From Pirellulales bacterium (GTDB lineage: Bacteria > Planctomycetota > Planctomycetia > Pirellulales > Lacipirellulaceae), in contig JADLBW010000271.1 in the NCBI GenBank assembly GCA_020847515.1, positions 1 through 50,177 on the forward strand: a stretch of 50,177 nt of DNA, in the 5' to 3' direction. The number at the start of each line of letters is the position of its first letter. Positions within the stretch are counted from its first letter, which is position 1. This document shows positions 24,822-32,135 of the stretch, in pieces. A model generated the notes under the pieces. The model had not been told where the DNA came from. It did no database searches and saw only the letters and a program-made list of their open reading frames with translations. A program made the translations under genes and the position numbers.

Positions 24822-25110
24822 TCAAAGGAGTTGCGACCAATCTCTGGCGCCGTGAAGTACGCGAATGACGTCGAACGTCTGCTCGTTTACTCGATGGAAG
24901 ATCAGGTATCCGCGATAAGTGACTCGCCGCAATCGCGGCCGCAGGAGGCTACCGTCCTCGCCAAGAAAAGGATTGCGGCGGATCGCTTTGCAGCGATTTG
25001 TAACGCCTGCACAAATTGCACCGCCGCTCCCGGCTTGTCGCGAGCGACATAACATAGGATTTCGTCCGGGTCGCGCTCCGCCGCGGGCGAGAAATAAGGT
25101 CGCGCGTCAT
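24822..25110 (-). pseudogene. Broken ParE/RelE-type toxin, two frameshifts
   Basis: The pieces of a ParE-like toxin lie in three frames. The start MTRD at 25110 is in one frame, PYFSPAAERDPDEILCYVAR and DKPGAAVQFVQAL in the next, and RCKAIRRNPFLGED through VTYRGYLIFHRV to VIRVLHGARDW in the third. Both breaks are consistent with single-base deletions, near 25098-25108 and 24990-25005. Put together, the fragments give a normal ParE length of about 96 residues, including the family C-terminal IRVLHGARDW. The ParD-type antitoxin gene just upstream is intact and its stop overlaps the toxin start. Sequencing error is the alternative explanation. Confidence 0.7.
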
Positions 25111-25361
25111 GCGCAGTCCATGCCTCGTTCGCGATCCAGCCTTGCAGCCTCCTTGGTAAGCCGCGCAAAGACGTCGGCAGCGGGTGTTCCAGGACCGGCG
25201 TCAAGTTCGGCTTCGCCGACCTGCAGCATAGAAAGCAATTCGTCGCGGCGCCGTAGCAATTTAACTGCCTCGTCTAGCGCATGACCGGCGCTCTGGTACT
25301 TCCCCGCCGAGACGGCGGCTAGTACGAATTGCGTTTGCTCGGGCGACAAGTTGGCTTGCAT
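25107..25361 (-). CDS. ParD-like antitoxin
   Basis: An 84-residue protein with a ribbon-helix-helix-like start (MQANLSPEQTQFVLAAVSAG, KYQSAGHALDEAVKLL) and a charged C-terminal helix ending TKEAARLDRERG. This is the ParD/CopG antitoxin pattern, which binds its own promoter and neutralises a ParE partner. ATG 25361 is preferred because AAGGA lies about 9 nt upstream; ATG 25379 is an alternative. Its stop overlaps the toxin start by the ATGA pattern. With the toxin broken, it may persist as an orphan antitoxin or repressor. Confidence 0.75.
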   Translation of the reverse strand: MQANLSPEQTQFVLAAVSAGKYQSAGHALDEAVKLLRRRDELLSMLQVGEAELDAGPGTPAADVFARLTKEAARLDRERGMDCA

Positions 25362-25434
25362 CGGGATATTCCTTGCCATGGCATGCGTAGCTGCATACTT
25401 ATTGTAGCACTTTCAACCCGGTAGCGACGGCCGG

Positions 25435-26097
25435 CTACACCGACTCGATATGCAGCCCCCGCTTACGCCGTTCCTGCCGCCGGGCGTTGTCGATCATCGT
25501 CGCCACGTTGCGAACGTCTTCAATGCCGATCAAGTTGAACTCCGGCGTCGATTGATCGCTCGACACGACCTTCACCGTGCCGATGCCCATCATCCGCTCG
25601 ATCGGCCCCTGGATGAACGTCACGTCGTCGACGTCGATCACCTCAATGCGATCGATGCTGCGCCATAACAGGCCGCGCTCGTGTACGAGCCGCTGATTGG
25701 TCAGCATGTAGCGGATGCTGAGCTGCTGGTAGAGCAGTCGCAACAAGAGGGCGATCCATACCAGGCCAATCGCCGCGATCGTTAGCATCCAGGCGTTGGC
25801 CGTAAACTGGAAGACCGCCGCGACCACCAGCAGCGCAATCGTGAACACCCCGGCGGAGATCCAGGCCCCCGCCATGGCGAACTTGGAAAACTGCCCTTGC
25901 CACAGCACCTGCTCGGCGTCGTTGCCGTTGGACTCGCGGTTCGCGGCGGAGGTGAACCGCTCGCGCGGCGCCATTTCCTCGACCGCCGCCGCGGCGGCGA
26001 CCGGCGGCGCGGCGGCCGCCCCGCTTAGCTGCCCGCCGCATACGTGGCAGAACGCCGCTCCCTCTACGACCGAGGCTCCGCAGTGCTGGCACTTCAT
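25435..26097 (-). CDS. Zinc-ribbon, two-helix membrane protein with bacterial PH domain
   Basis: A 220-residue protein. C3-x2-C6 and C17-x2-C20 form an N-terminal zinc ribbon (MKCQHCGASV, FCHVCGGQL), followed by an alanine-rich linker. Two hydrophobic helices lie near 75-95 and 102-122 (ISAGVFTIALLVVAAVFQF and WMLTIAAIGLVWIALLLRLL). The C-terminal half is a YdbS/YdbT-type PH domain (IRYMLTNQRLVHERGLLWR, DDVTFIQGPIERMMGIGTVK). Such proteins sit in the inner membrane with the PH domain in the cytoplasm; function is unknown. It is divergent from nrdR. Confidence 0.8.
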   Translation of the reverse strand: MKCQHCGASVVEGAAFCHVCGGQLSGAAAAPPVAAAAAVEEMAPRERFTSAANRESNGNDAEQVLWQGQFSKFAMAGAWISAGVFTIALLVVAAVFQFTANAWMLTIAAIGLVWIALLLRLLYQQLSIRYMLTNQRLVHERGLLWRSIDRIEVIDVDDVTFIQGPIERMMGIGTVKVVSSDQSTPEFNLIGIEDVRNVATMIDNARRQERRKRGLHIESV

Positions 26098-26332
26098 ATT
26101 CTCTTATAGCCCTGTCCACCTTGTGCAATTGGCGCAAAACGAAAGCCGCCGCAGGCCCCTCTGAGTGGCCGCATTATAAACCTGCCAGCACGCCGTTGCA
26201 GCGGCCCCGGCCACGCCCACGGCGGCTTATTCGCTACAGGCGGCGCCAGCTTGCTTCACCTCGGCAGATGAGCGACCGCCTCGCGGCCGGCGGCTACTTC
26301 CCGGCCTGGGCCGCTGGTGTATCATGGCGACC

Positions 26333-26803
26333 ATGAAATGCCCCTTCTGTCGCGACGACAACGATCGAGTGATCGACTCGCGGGCCTGCCAGGACGGCTT
26401 CTCGATTCGCCGGCGGCGCGAGTGCCTCTCCTGCAAGCGCCGCTACACGACCTACGAGCGGCTCGAAGAGACCGCCATCAAGGTCGTGAAGAAGGACGGC
26501 TCGCGGGTCCCCTTCTGCCGCGAAAACGTCCGCAGCGGCCTCGAACGCGCCTGCTGGAAGCGCCCCATCAGCGATCGCGACGTCGAACGGACCGTGGCCG
26601 CCATCGAGAACGACGTCTATTCGAGCTTCGAGAACGAGATCGAAAGCCGTCGGCTGGGCGAAATCGTGATGGAGCATCTACGCGAACTCGACGAGGTGGC
26701 GTTCGTGCGGTTCGCCAGCGTCTATCGCCAGTTCGCCGACGCATCCGACTTCGTCGAAGAGCTGCGGCCGTTCCTCGTGGACCATCGCAAGGCCCCGCGC
26801 TGA
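26333..26803 (+). CDS. nrdR: Transcriptional regulator NrdR
   Basis: A 156-residue repressor of ribonucleotide reductase genes that senses ATP/dATP. The zinc ribbon has C3, C6, C31 and C34 (MKCPFC, RECLSCKRRYTTYERL), and the ATP-cone covers about 49-139 (VVKKDGSRVPFCRENVRSGL). I chose ATG 26333 because family members begin M[KR]CPFC; ATG 26324 is also open. No nrd gene is in the window, so its targets lie elsewhere. The start has no clear ribosome-binding site and TATCAT at 26320-26325 is close, so a leaderless or very short-leader transcript is possible. Confidence 0.95.
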   Translation: MKCPFCRDDNDRVIDSRACQDGFSIRRRRECLSCKRRYTTYERLEETAIKVVKKDGSRVPFCRENVRSGLERACWKRPISDRDVERTVAAIENDVYSSFENEIESRRLGEIVMEHLRELDEVAFVRFASVYRQFADASDFVEELRPFLVDHRKAPR

Positions 26804-26879
26804 CAATGTCTTCTTAGAAGCGCCGCCTTCAGGTCGCAGCTTCAGGCCGGTCAGTCCGGCAAATCGAACGTGAATGTGC

Positions 26880-26903
26880 CATGTCCACGACCGCGTGGAC
26901 ATG
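26880..26903. terminator. Perfect 10-bp hairpin after nrdR
   Basis: CATGTCCACG-ACCG-CGTGGACATG is a perfect stem 77 nt downstream of nrdR, without a T-run. It could act as a terminator or an operator. The rest of 26804-27007 shows no gene. Confidence 0.4.
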
Positions 26904-27007
26904 CTGATTCTCCTCACAAACAGGGCCGCGTCGGTGGACCCCCGTGGGCCACGGCGCCCAAGCTGGTTTGAAATAGCGATCGGCCCTGATCGCAGCACGC
27001 CCTGCAT

Positions 27008-27037
27008 TTGAAAGGCCCCGCCCTTCCCTGCTAGCAT
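27008..27037 (+). promoter_or_regulatory. Candidate promoter of mutS
   Basis: TTGAAA at 27008-27013 and TAGCAT at 27032-27037 are separated by 18 nt. The leader to ATG 27123 would be about 80 nt. Confidence 0.4.
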
Positions 27038-27122
27038 TACTGGTCTGCCGTACGGCCGGCGCGCACGCGCCGCTGCGATCGCCTGCCTGCGCGTCCACGC
27101 TCCCCGCGCAATCGTTCACTGT

Positions 27123-29831
27123 ATGCCCACTGCACCGCTCACTCCCATGATGCAGCAGTACACGCAAGCCAAACAGGCGGCTGGCGATGCGCTGCTGCTG
27201 TTCCGCATGGGCGACTTCTATGAGCTGTTCTTCGAGGACGCCAAGACCGCCGCCCGCGAGCTCGGACTGTCGCTCACCACGCGGGATAAGGGCGAAAACC
27301 CGGTCCCCATGGCCGGCTTTCCGCACCATCAGCTCGAGCAGTATCTCGCCAAGATCATCGCCCGCGGCTATCGCGCGGCGGTTTGCGAACAGGTGGAGGA
27401 CCCCCGGCAAGCCAAGGGCATCGTTAAACGCGACGTGACTCGCATCGTCAGTCGCGGCACCGTCACCGACGACGCCCTGCTGGAACCATGTGCCGCGAAC
27501 TACCTCGCAGCCGTCGCCAGTAACCATCCCTTCATGCCCTGCGGCCTGGCCTGGATCGACGTTTCCACCGGGCGGTTCGAAGCGGCGCTGGTCAACCAGC
27601 AGCGCCTTGGCGACGAGCTCGCCCGCATCGCGCCGGTCGAAATCCTCGTCCGCGACGACGCCGAAGAACTCCCCCCTCAGTGGACCGAAGACCGCTTGAT
27701 AACCCGCCGTCCGGCCTGGGCCTTCGGTCGCGAGGCGGCCGCCCAGTCGCTCGCCCGCCAGTTCCAGGCCCATTCGCTCGACGGCTTCGGCTTCGCCGAC
27801 GAGGAAGGCCCCGCGATTCAGGCCGCGGGGGCGATCCTGGACTACCTGACAGAAACGCAAAAGTCGTCGCTGGCGCACATCGACCGGCTAATTCCCTATC
27901 GTCGTCAATCGCGGCTCGAGATCGACCAGGCGACCCGCCGCAGCTTGGAAATCTGCCAGACCATCCGCGACGGCCGCCGCGAGGGTTCGCTGCTGGGCGT
28001 CATGGATCGCACCGTGACGTCGCTCGGCGCGCGGCTGCTTGCCCAATGGCTGGCGGCGCCGCTCACGGAAGTCGCCGCGATCGACGCCCGGCTGGACGCC
28101 GTGGCGGAGCTGCACGCCGACGCGGCCGGCGCCGCCGAACTCTGCGAGGCGCTTCGCTCGATCTACGACGTCGAGCGTTTGCTCGCCCGCGTCACTACCG
28201 GCCGCGCCACGCCGCGCGATCTCAGCTTTGTCGGCCGCACGCTCCGTTGCCTGCCCAAGGTGAAAGCCAAGCTCTGCGGACGCGAAGCCCCGCGCCTGGT
28301 TCAACTTGAAGAGCAGATCGATCTCTGCGCCGACGTGCGGGGCAGGCTGGAAGCCGCACTGGCGGACGAATGCGCGTTGAACGCCCGCGAGGGCGGGTTC
28401 ATCCGCCCCGGCTTTCACGCCGATCTCGATCAGCAGCGCGAGCTGAGCAAGGGAGGAAAGCAGTGGATCGCCGCCTATCAGGCCGACGCCGCCAAGCGGA
28501 CCGGCATCTCGTCGCTGAAGGTCGGCTTCAACAACGTCTTCGGCTACTACCTTGAAGTTACGCACCTCCACCGCGATAAAATCCCGCCCGACTTCATCCG
28601 CAAGCAGACGCTCAAGAACGCCGAACGCTATGTGACGCCGGAGCTGAAGCAACACGAAGAAAAGGTGCTGGCCGCCGAGGAGAAGTCCAAGGACGTCGAG
28701 TACAACCTGTTCATCGAGCTGCGCGAGACCGTCGCCGCCGCCGCCAGTCGCATTCAAGCTACGGCCCGGGCCCTTGCCGAAATCGACGTGCTCGCCGGAT
28801 TCGCCGAACTGGCCCGCTCCCGCAATTACGTCCGGCCGACGGTCGTCGCCGATCCGGTGCTCGCCGTCGTCGCCGGCCGCCACCCAGTGCTGGACGCCAC
28901 GGAGCCGCAGGGAACATTCGTGCCGAATGACTTGAGTTGCGCGGCGCGTGTTGCGAGCTGCGAGAAGGCAAACGACCGCGAACCGTCCGATTCCCGCGCC
29001 TCGCAGCTCGCGCCTCGCGCCTCGGTCCTCCTCATCACCGGCCCCAACATGGCCGGCAAGAGCACCTACATTCGCCAGGCCGCCCTGCTGACGCTCATGG
29101 CGCAGGTCGGCAGCTTCGTTCCCGCGCAGTCGGCAACCATCGGGGTCGCCGATCGCATCTTCGCCCGCATCGGCGCCAGCGACGATCTGGCCCGCGGGCG
29201 CAGCACCTTCATGGTCGAGATGACCGAGACGGCACGGATTCTCAATACCGCCACGCCGCGCAGTCTGGTGATTCTCGATGAAATCGGTCGCGGAACCAGC
29301 ACCTACGACGGTCTCTCCTTGGCGTGGGCCGTCGTCGAACACCTGCACGACCGCATCGGCTGCCGCACCCTCTTCGCTACCCACTACCATGAGCTGACGG
29401 AGCTTGGCGGCCAGCTTCCCGGGGTGGCCAACTTTAACGTCGCCGTGCGGGAATGGCAGGACCAGGTCGTCTTTCTGCATCAGATCGTGCCCGGCGCGGC
29501 GGATAAAAGCTACGGCATCCACGTCGCCCAACTTGCGGGCGTGCCACGCGAAGTCAATCAGCGAGCGGCCCAGATCCTCCAGAATTTGGAAGGTCAAGGC
29601 CGGCAAGCGCCGCCTGTAGCCAATGGCGAACCCGCCAGCGGCCGTCCAGCGCGAGCCACAGCGCACCGCCCCAACGGCCGTCTCCAATTGACGCTGTTCG
29701 AAGTGGCCGAGCACCCGCTATTGGCAATAATTCGCGGCGTCGACGTCGATGCCACCAGCCCCCGCGACGCCCTGCAGTTGATCGCCCAGTGGCAGCAAGA
29801 ATTGGCCGTCGATCGCAGCGACAAGCGGTGA
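27123..29831 (+). CDS. mutS: DNA mismatch repair protein MutS
   Basis: A 902-residue mismatch-recognition ATPase. The mismatch-wedge F-x-E motif is F32-Y-E34 in LLFRMGDFYELFFEDA. The Walker A GPNMAGKST is near 640-648, Walker B VILDEIGRGTSTYDG near 717, and the dimerisation/ATPase signature ATHYHEL follows. An unusual insertion of roughly 25-30 residues (about 604-633, rich in S, A, R, E) lies between FVPND and LLITGPNMAGKST, where other MutS proteins have a short turn. The DNA encoding it contains a perfect 12-bp inverted repeat (28953-28964 and 29000-29011), so it looks repeat-derived. The reading frame stays open. ATG 27123 lacks an obvious ribosome-binding site. Confidence 0.96.
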   Translation: MPTAPLTPMMQQYTQAKQAAGDALLLFRMGDFYELFFEDAKTAARELGLSLTTRDKGENPVPMAGFPHHQLEQYLAKIIARGYRAAVCEQVEDPRQAKGIVKRDVTRIVSRGTVTDDALLEPCAANYLAAVASNHPFMPCGLAWIDVSTGRFEAALVNQQRLGDELARIAPVEILVRDDAEELPPQWTEDRLITRRPAWAFGREAAAQSLARQFQAHSLDGFGFADEEGPAIQAAGAILDYLTETQKSSLAHIDRLIPYRRQSRLEIDQATRRSLEICQTIRDGRREGSLLGVMDRTVTSLGARLLAQWLAAPLTEVAAIDARLDAVAELHADAAGAAELCEALRSIYDVERLLARVTTGRATPRDLSFVGRTLRCLPKVKAKLCGREAPRLVQLEEQIDLCADVRGRLEAALADECALNAREGGFIRPGFHADLDQQRELSKGGKQWIAAYQADAAKRTGISSLKVGFNNVFGYYLEVTHLHRDKIPPDFIRKQTLKNAERYVTPELKQHEEKVLAAEEKSKDVEYNLFIELRETVAAAASRIQATARALAEIDVLAGFAELARSRNYVRPTVVADPVLAVVAGRHPVLDATEPQGTFVPNDLSCAARVASCEKANDREPSDSRASQLAPRASVLLITGPNMAGKSTYIRQAALLTLMAQVGSFVPAQSATIGVADRIFARIGASDDLARGRSTFMVEMTETARILNTATPRSLVILDEIGRGTSTYDGLSLAWAVVEHLHDRIGCRTLFATHYHELTELGGQLPGVANFNVAVREWQDQVVFLHQIVPGAADKSYGIHVAQLAGVPREVNQRAAQILQNLEGQGRQAPPVANGEPASGRPARATAHRPNGRLQLTLFEVAEHPLLAIIRGVDVDATSPRDALQLIAQWQQELAVDRSDKR

Positions 29832-29925
29832 GCTGCCTGCAATTGGGCTCGCCGATTCCTCGTGCGCCGAGGGCTCGCGAGAAACTGCCATAAGAGACCG
29901 GCGCCCGTTTCGCCGGCAACGTCCA

Positions 29926-31668
29926 ATGACTCGTTTCGCTTCGCAACCTGCCATGCTCGCAGTCCATTTGAAATTGAGAGCCCCCCTCACGGCCCTGGCG
30001 CTGTTAATGCCCGCGATTGCTCCGGCGCCCCTCCGCGCCGGCGGCGGGCCGCAAAACGTGGCCGTCGTAGTCAATCCCAACGATCCCGATTCCATGGCGA
30101 TCGCCAACGCCTACGTCGAGCTGCGCGTGATCCCTTCCTCGAACGTCTTTTACGTCCCCTGGAGCGCGACGACGCCCCGGACGTCGGCTGCCGCCTTTGG
30201 CGATCGGCTCCTAAAGCCCTTGTTCGATCAAATCCGCAAGCGGAATCTCGACGAACAGATAAACTGCATCGCCTATAGCACCGGATTCCCGTTCATTATC
30301 GATTGCACGGAGCTATTCTCCGGCCGGCAATTCCCGCCGCAGGCTCGGCCCATCACATCGCTGACCTCCGCCACGTTCTTCAATCACTGTTTGCTCGACG
30401 GCCGGCCCGATTTATTCGGGCTGGATTCCAACCCCTATTTTTCGCCGACGAACGAGGGGCGCACGCGGTCGACCGCGTTTCCCGCGCCCGGCACGTCGTC
30501 GCCGGCGAGCGCCGCAAACCCCGGCAGCCCCGCCCCGTTCATCCTGGCCACGGCCCTGGGCGTAACGCACGGCCGGGGAAATACCGCCGCTGAGATCATC
30601 GCGTGTCTCAAGCGGGCCCAGCAGGCGGACGGAACCAAGCCGGCCGGCACGATTTACTACCTACAAAACGGCGACGTACGCTCACAGGTCCGCCAGGCGA
30701 CCTACCCCGCCGCCGTGCAAGAACTGGCCGCGGTCGGAGTCAAAGCGGAGGTCGTGCGCGGCGCCCTCCCCGCGGGCAAGCACGACGTCGCCGGATTTAC
30801 CACCGGCGCCGCTCGACTGAATCTGCGAAACGCCAAAATCACGCTCCTGCCAGGCGCGCTGGTCGACAACCTGACCAGCTCCGGGGCGCAGTTCACGTTG
30901 CCCCTCACGCCGGCGTCGCAAACGCCGATCAGTGAGTTTATCCGCCTGGGGGCCGCCGGGGCTTCGGGCACGGTCGTTGAGCCCTTCGCCATTGCGGCGA
31001 AATTTCCCTCGGCGGCGCTGCATGTGCATTACGCCCGCGGTTCGTCGCTGGCGGAGTCGTACTACCAGGCCGTGGCGGCGCCCGGCAACCTGCTTGTCGT
31101 TGGCGATCCGCTCTGCCAGCCATGGGCTGTGAAGCCCCTGGTTTCGGTCGCCGAAGTCACCGAGGGCGCGGTCCTCAAGGACGTTTTCAAGGCGACTCCT
31201 GCGGCGGCATTTCCCGACGGCCGAAAGGTTGACCATTTTGAGTTCTTTGTCGACGGGTCGCTGCGGCAGAGCGTTCCGCCCGGCGGCAGCTTTACGTCAA
31301 ACACCGCCTCCTGGGCCGATGGCTGGCACGAGTTGCGAGTGGCGGCATTCGACGATACGCCGATTGCGGTTCAGGGCCATTGGATCGCCAACGTACAGAT
31401 CCGCAATGGCGAACAAGAGATTCAGCTTCGGTCTACGTCGCAGCGCGTGCCTCTGGGCGGGATGGTGTTGTTGGAGTTACAAACCCCGGCCCACAGCGAC
31501 GCCACGGTGTTACATAATCAGCAGCGGCTCGGCCTGATAAAGGGGGGCGCCGGTCAGGTGTCTGTGCCGGCGGCCAAACTTGGCAAAGGCCGAATCGAAA
31601 TCTACGCGCAACAACAGGGCGACGGTCGTCTGTTACGGTCTAAGCCAATCAGCGTAGAAGTCTATTAG
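29926..31668 (+). CDS. TIGR03790-like secreted protein
   Basis: A 580-residue secreted protein. Residues 1-38 form a signal peptide (LTALALLMPAIAPAPLRAGG). The body has PQNVAVVVNPNDPDSMAIAN, AYVELRVIPSSNVFYVPW, LATALGVTHGRG and a long conserved-looking block, IRLGAAGASGTVVEPFAIAA then KFPSAALHVHYARG and LLVVGDPLCQPWA, which match the planctomycete/myxobacterial TIGR03790 family. Residues beyond 420 form a beta-rich, Ig-like tail. The family has no proven function; caspase-like hydrolase folds have been suggested for similar sequences but I cannot confirm catalytic residues. It lies downstream of mutS and upstream of the first sulfatase, all on the plus strand. Confidence 0.7.
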   Translation: MTRFASQPAMLAVHLKLRAPLTALALLMPAIAPAPLRAGGGPQNVAVVVNPNDPDSMAIANAYVELRVIPSSNVFYVPWSATTPRTSAAAFGDRLLKPLFDQIRKRNLDEQINCIAYSTGFPFIIDCTELFSGRQFPPQARPITSLTSATFFNHCLLDGRPDLFGLDSNPYFSPTNEGRTRSTAFPAPGTSSPASAANPGSPAPFILATALGVTHGRGNTAAEIIACLKRAQQADGTKPAGTIYYLQNGDVRSQVRQATYPAAVQELAAVGVKAEVVRGALPAGKHDVAGFTTGAARLNLRNAKITLLPGALVDNLTSSGAQFTLPLTPASQTPISEFIRLGAAGASGTVVEPFAIAAKFPSAALHVHYARGSSLAESYYQAVAAPGNLLVVGDPLCQPWAVKPLVSVAEVTEGAVLKDVFKATPAAAFPDGRKVDHFEFFVDGSLRQSVPPGGSFTSNTASWADGWHELRVAAFDDTPIAVQGHWIANVQIRNGEQEIQLRSTSQRVPLGGMVLLELQTPAHSDATVLHNQQRLGLIKGGAGQVSVPAAKLGKGRIEIYAQQQGDGRLLRSKPISVEVY

Positions 31669-32135
31669 TGCCCTGTCACAGCTTGATTTTGGAGGCTGCA
31701 GGCCCGGCGTTTGGCTGAAGCTCGCGTGCCCTGGGGATCGACGTTGTCCCGATGGAAAGCAATCGCCGGCCGGAGGCCGAACCTGCAGAGGCTCTTTAGC
31801 GGCGCAACGGTCGATAATTTTGCACCGGTGCAGCCGTATTTCGCGGCGGTCGATAGTTTCCGGCCGGCTGACCGGGAAGAGGGGCGTCGCCAGGCTGCCC
31901 TGAGAGGTTTGCCGTGGCGCTGCGGCCGCTCCTTAAATAGAAGTTTCCTGAAACCCGGTCCGCCGATTACTTGCGTCCTTGCGGGGGGGACCGTACTCTG
32001 GAGCGATATCGGCGTGCAGGCTTACTTGCGTCCTGGCCAAGCGAAGCGTTCGGGGTTCGTGCCCTAGTACCGCAGCAACCAAACGCACCTCTATTTAACG
32101 TTTAGTTCTCATCTCCGGTCAGGCGCAGCGCTCCT
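31669..32135. other. Spacer before the first sulfatase, with a direct repeat
   Basis: TTACTTGCGTCCT occurs twice in the same orientation, at 31967-31979 and 32022-32034, 55 bp apart. A short GTTTC-CT-GAAAC dyad is at 31944-31955. No gene is supported, although a frame of 118 codons is open at 31711. Confidence 0.45.

Noticed and set aside
27888-29714. A 608-codon open frame on the minus strand inside mutS
   Set aside because: It is the antisense shadow of a clear MutS; long antisense frames are expected in GC-rich DNA and its translation has no recognisable domain.
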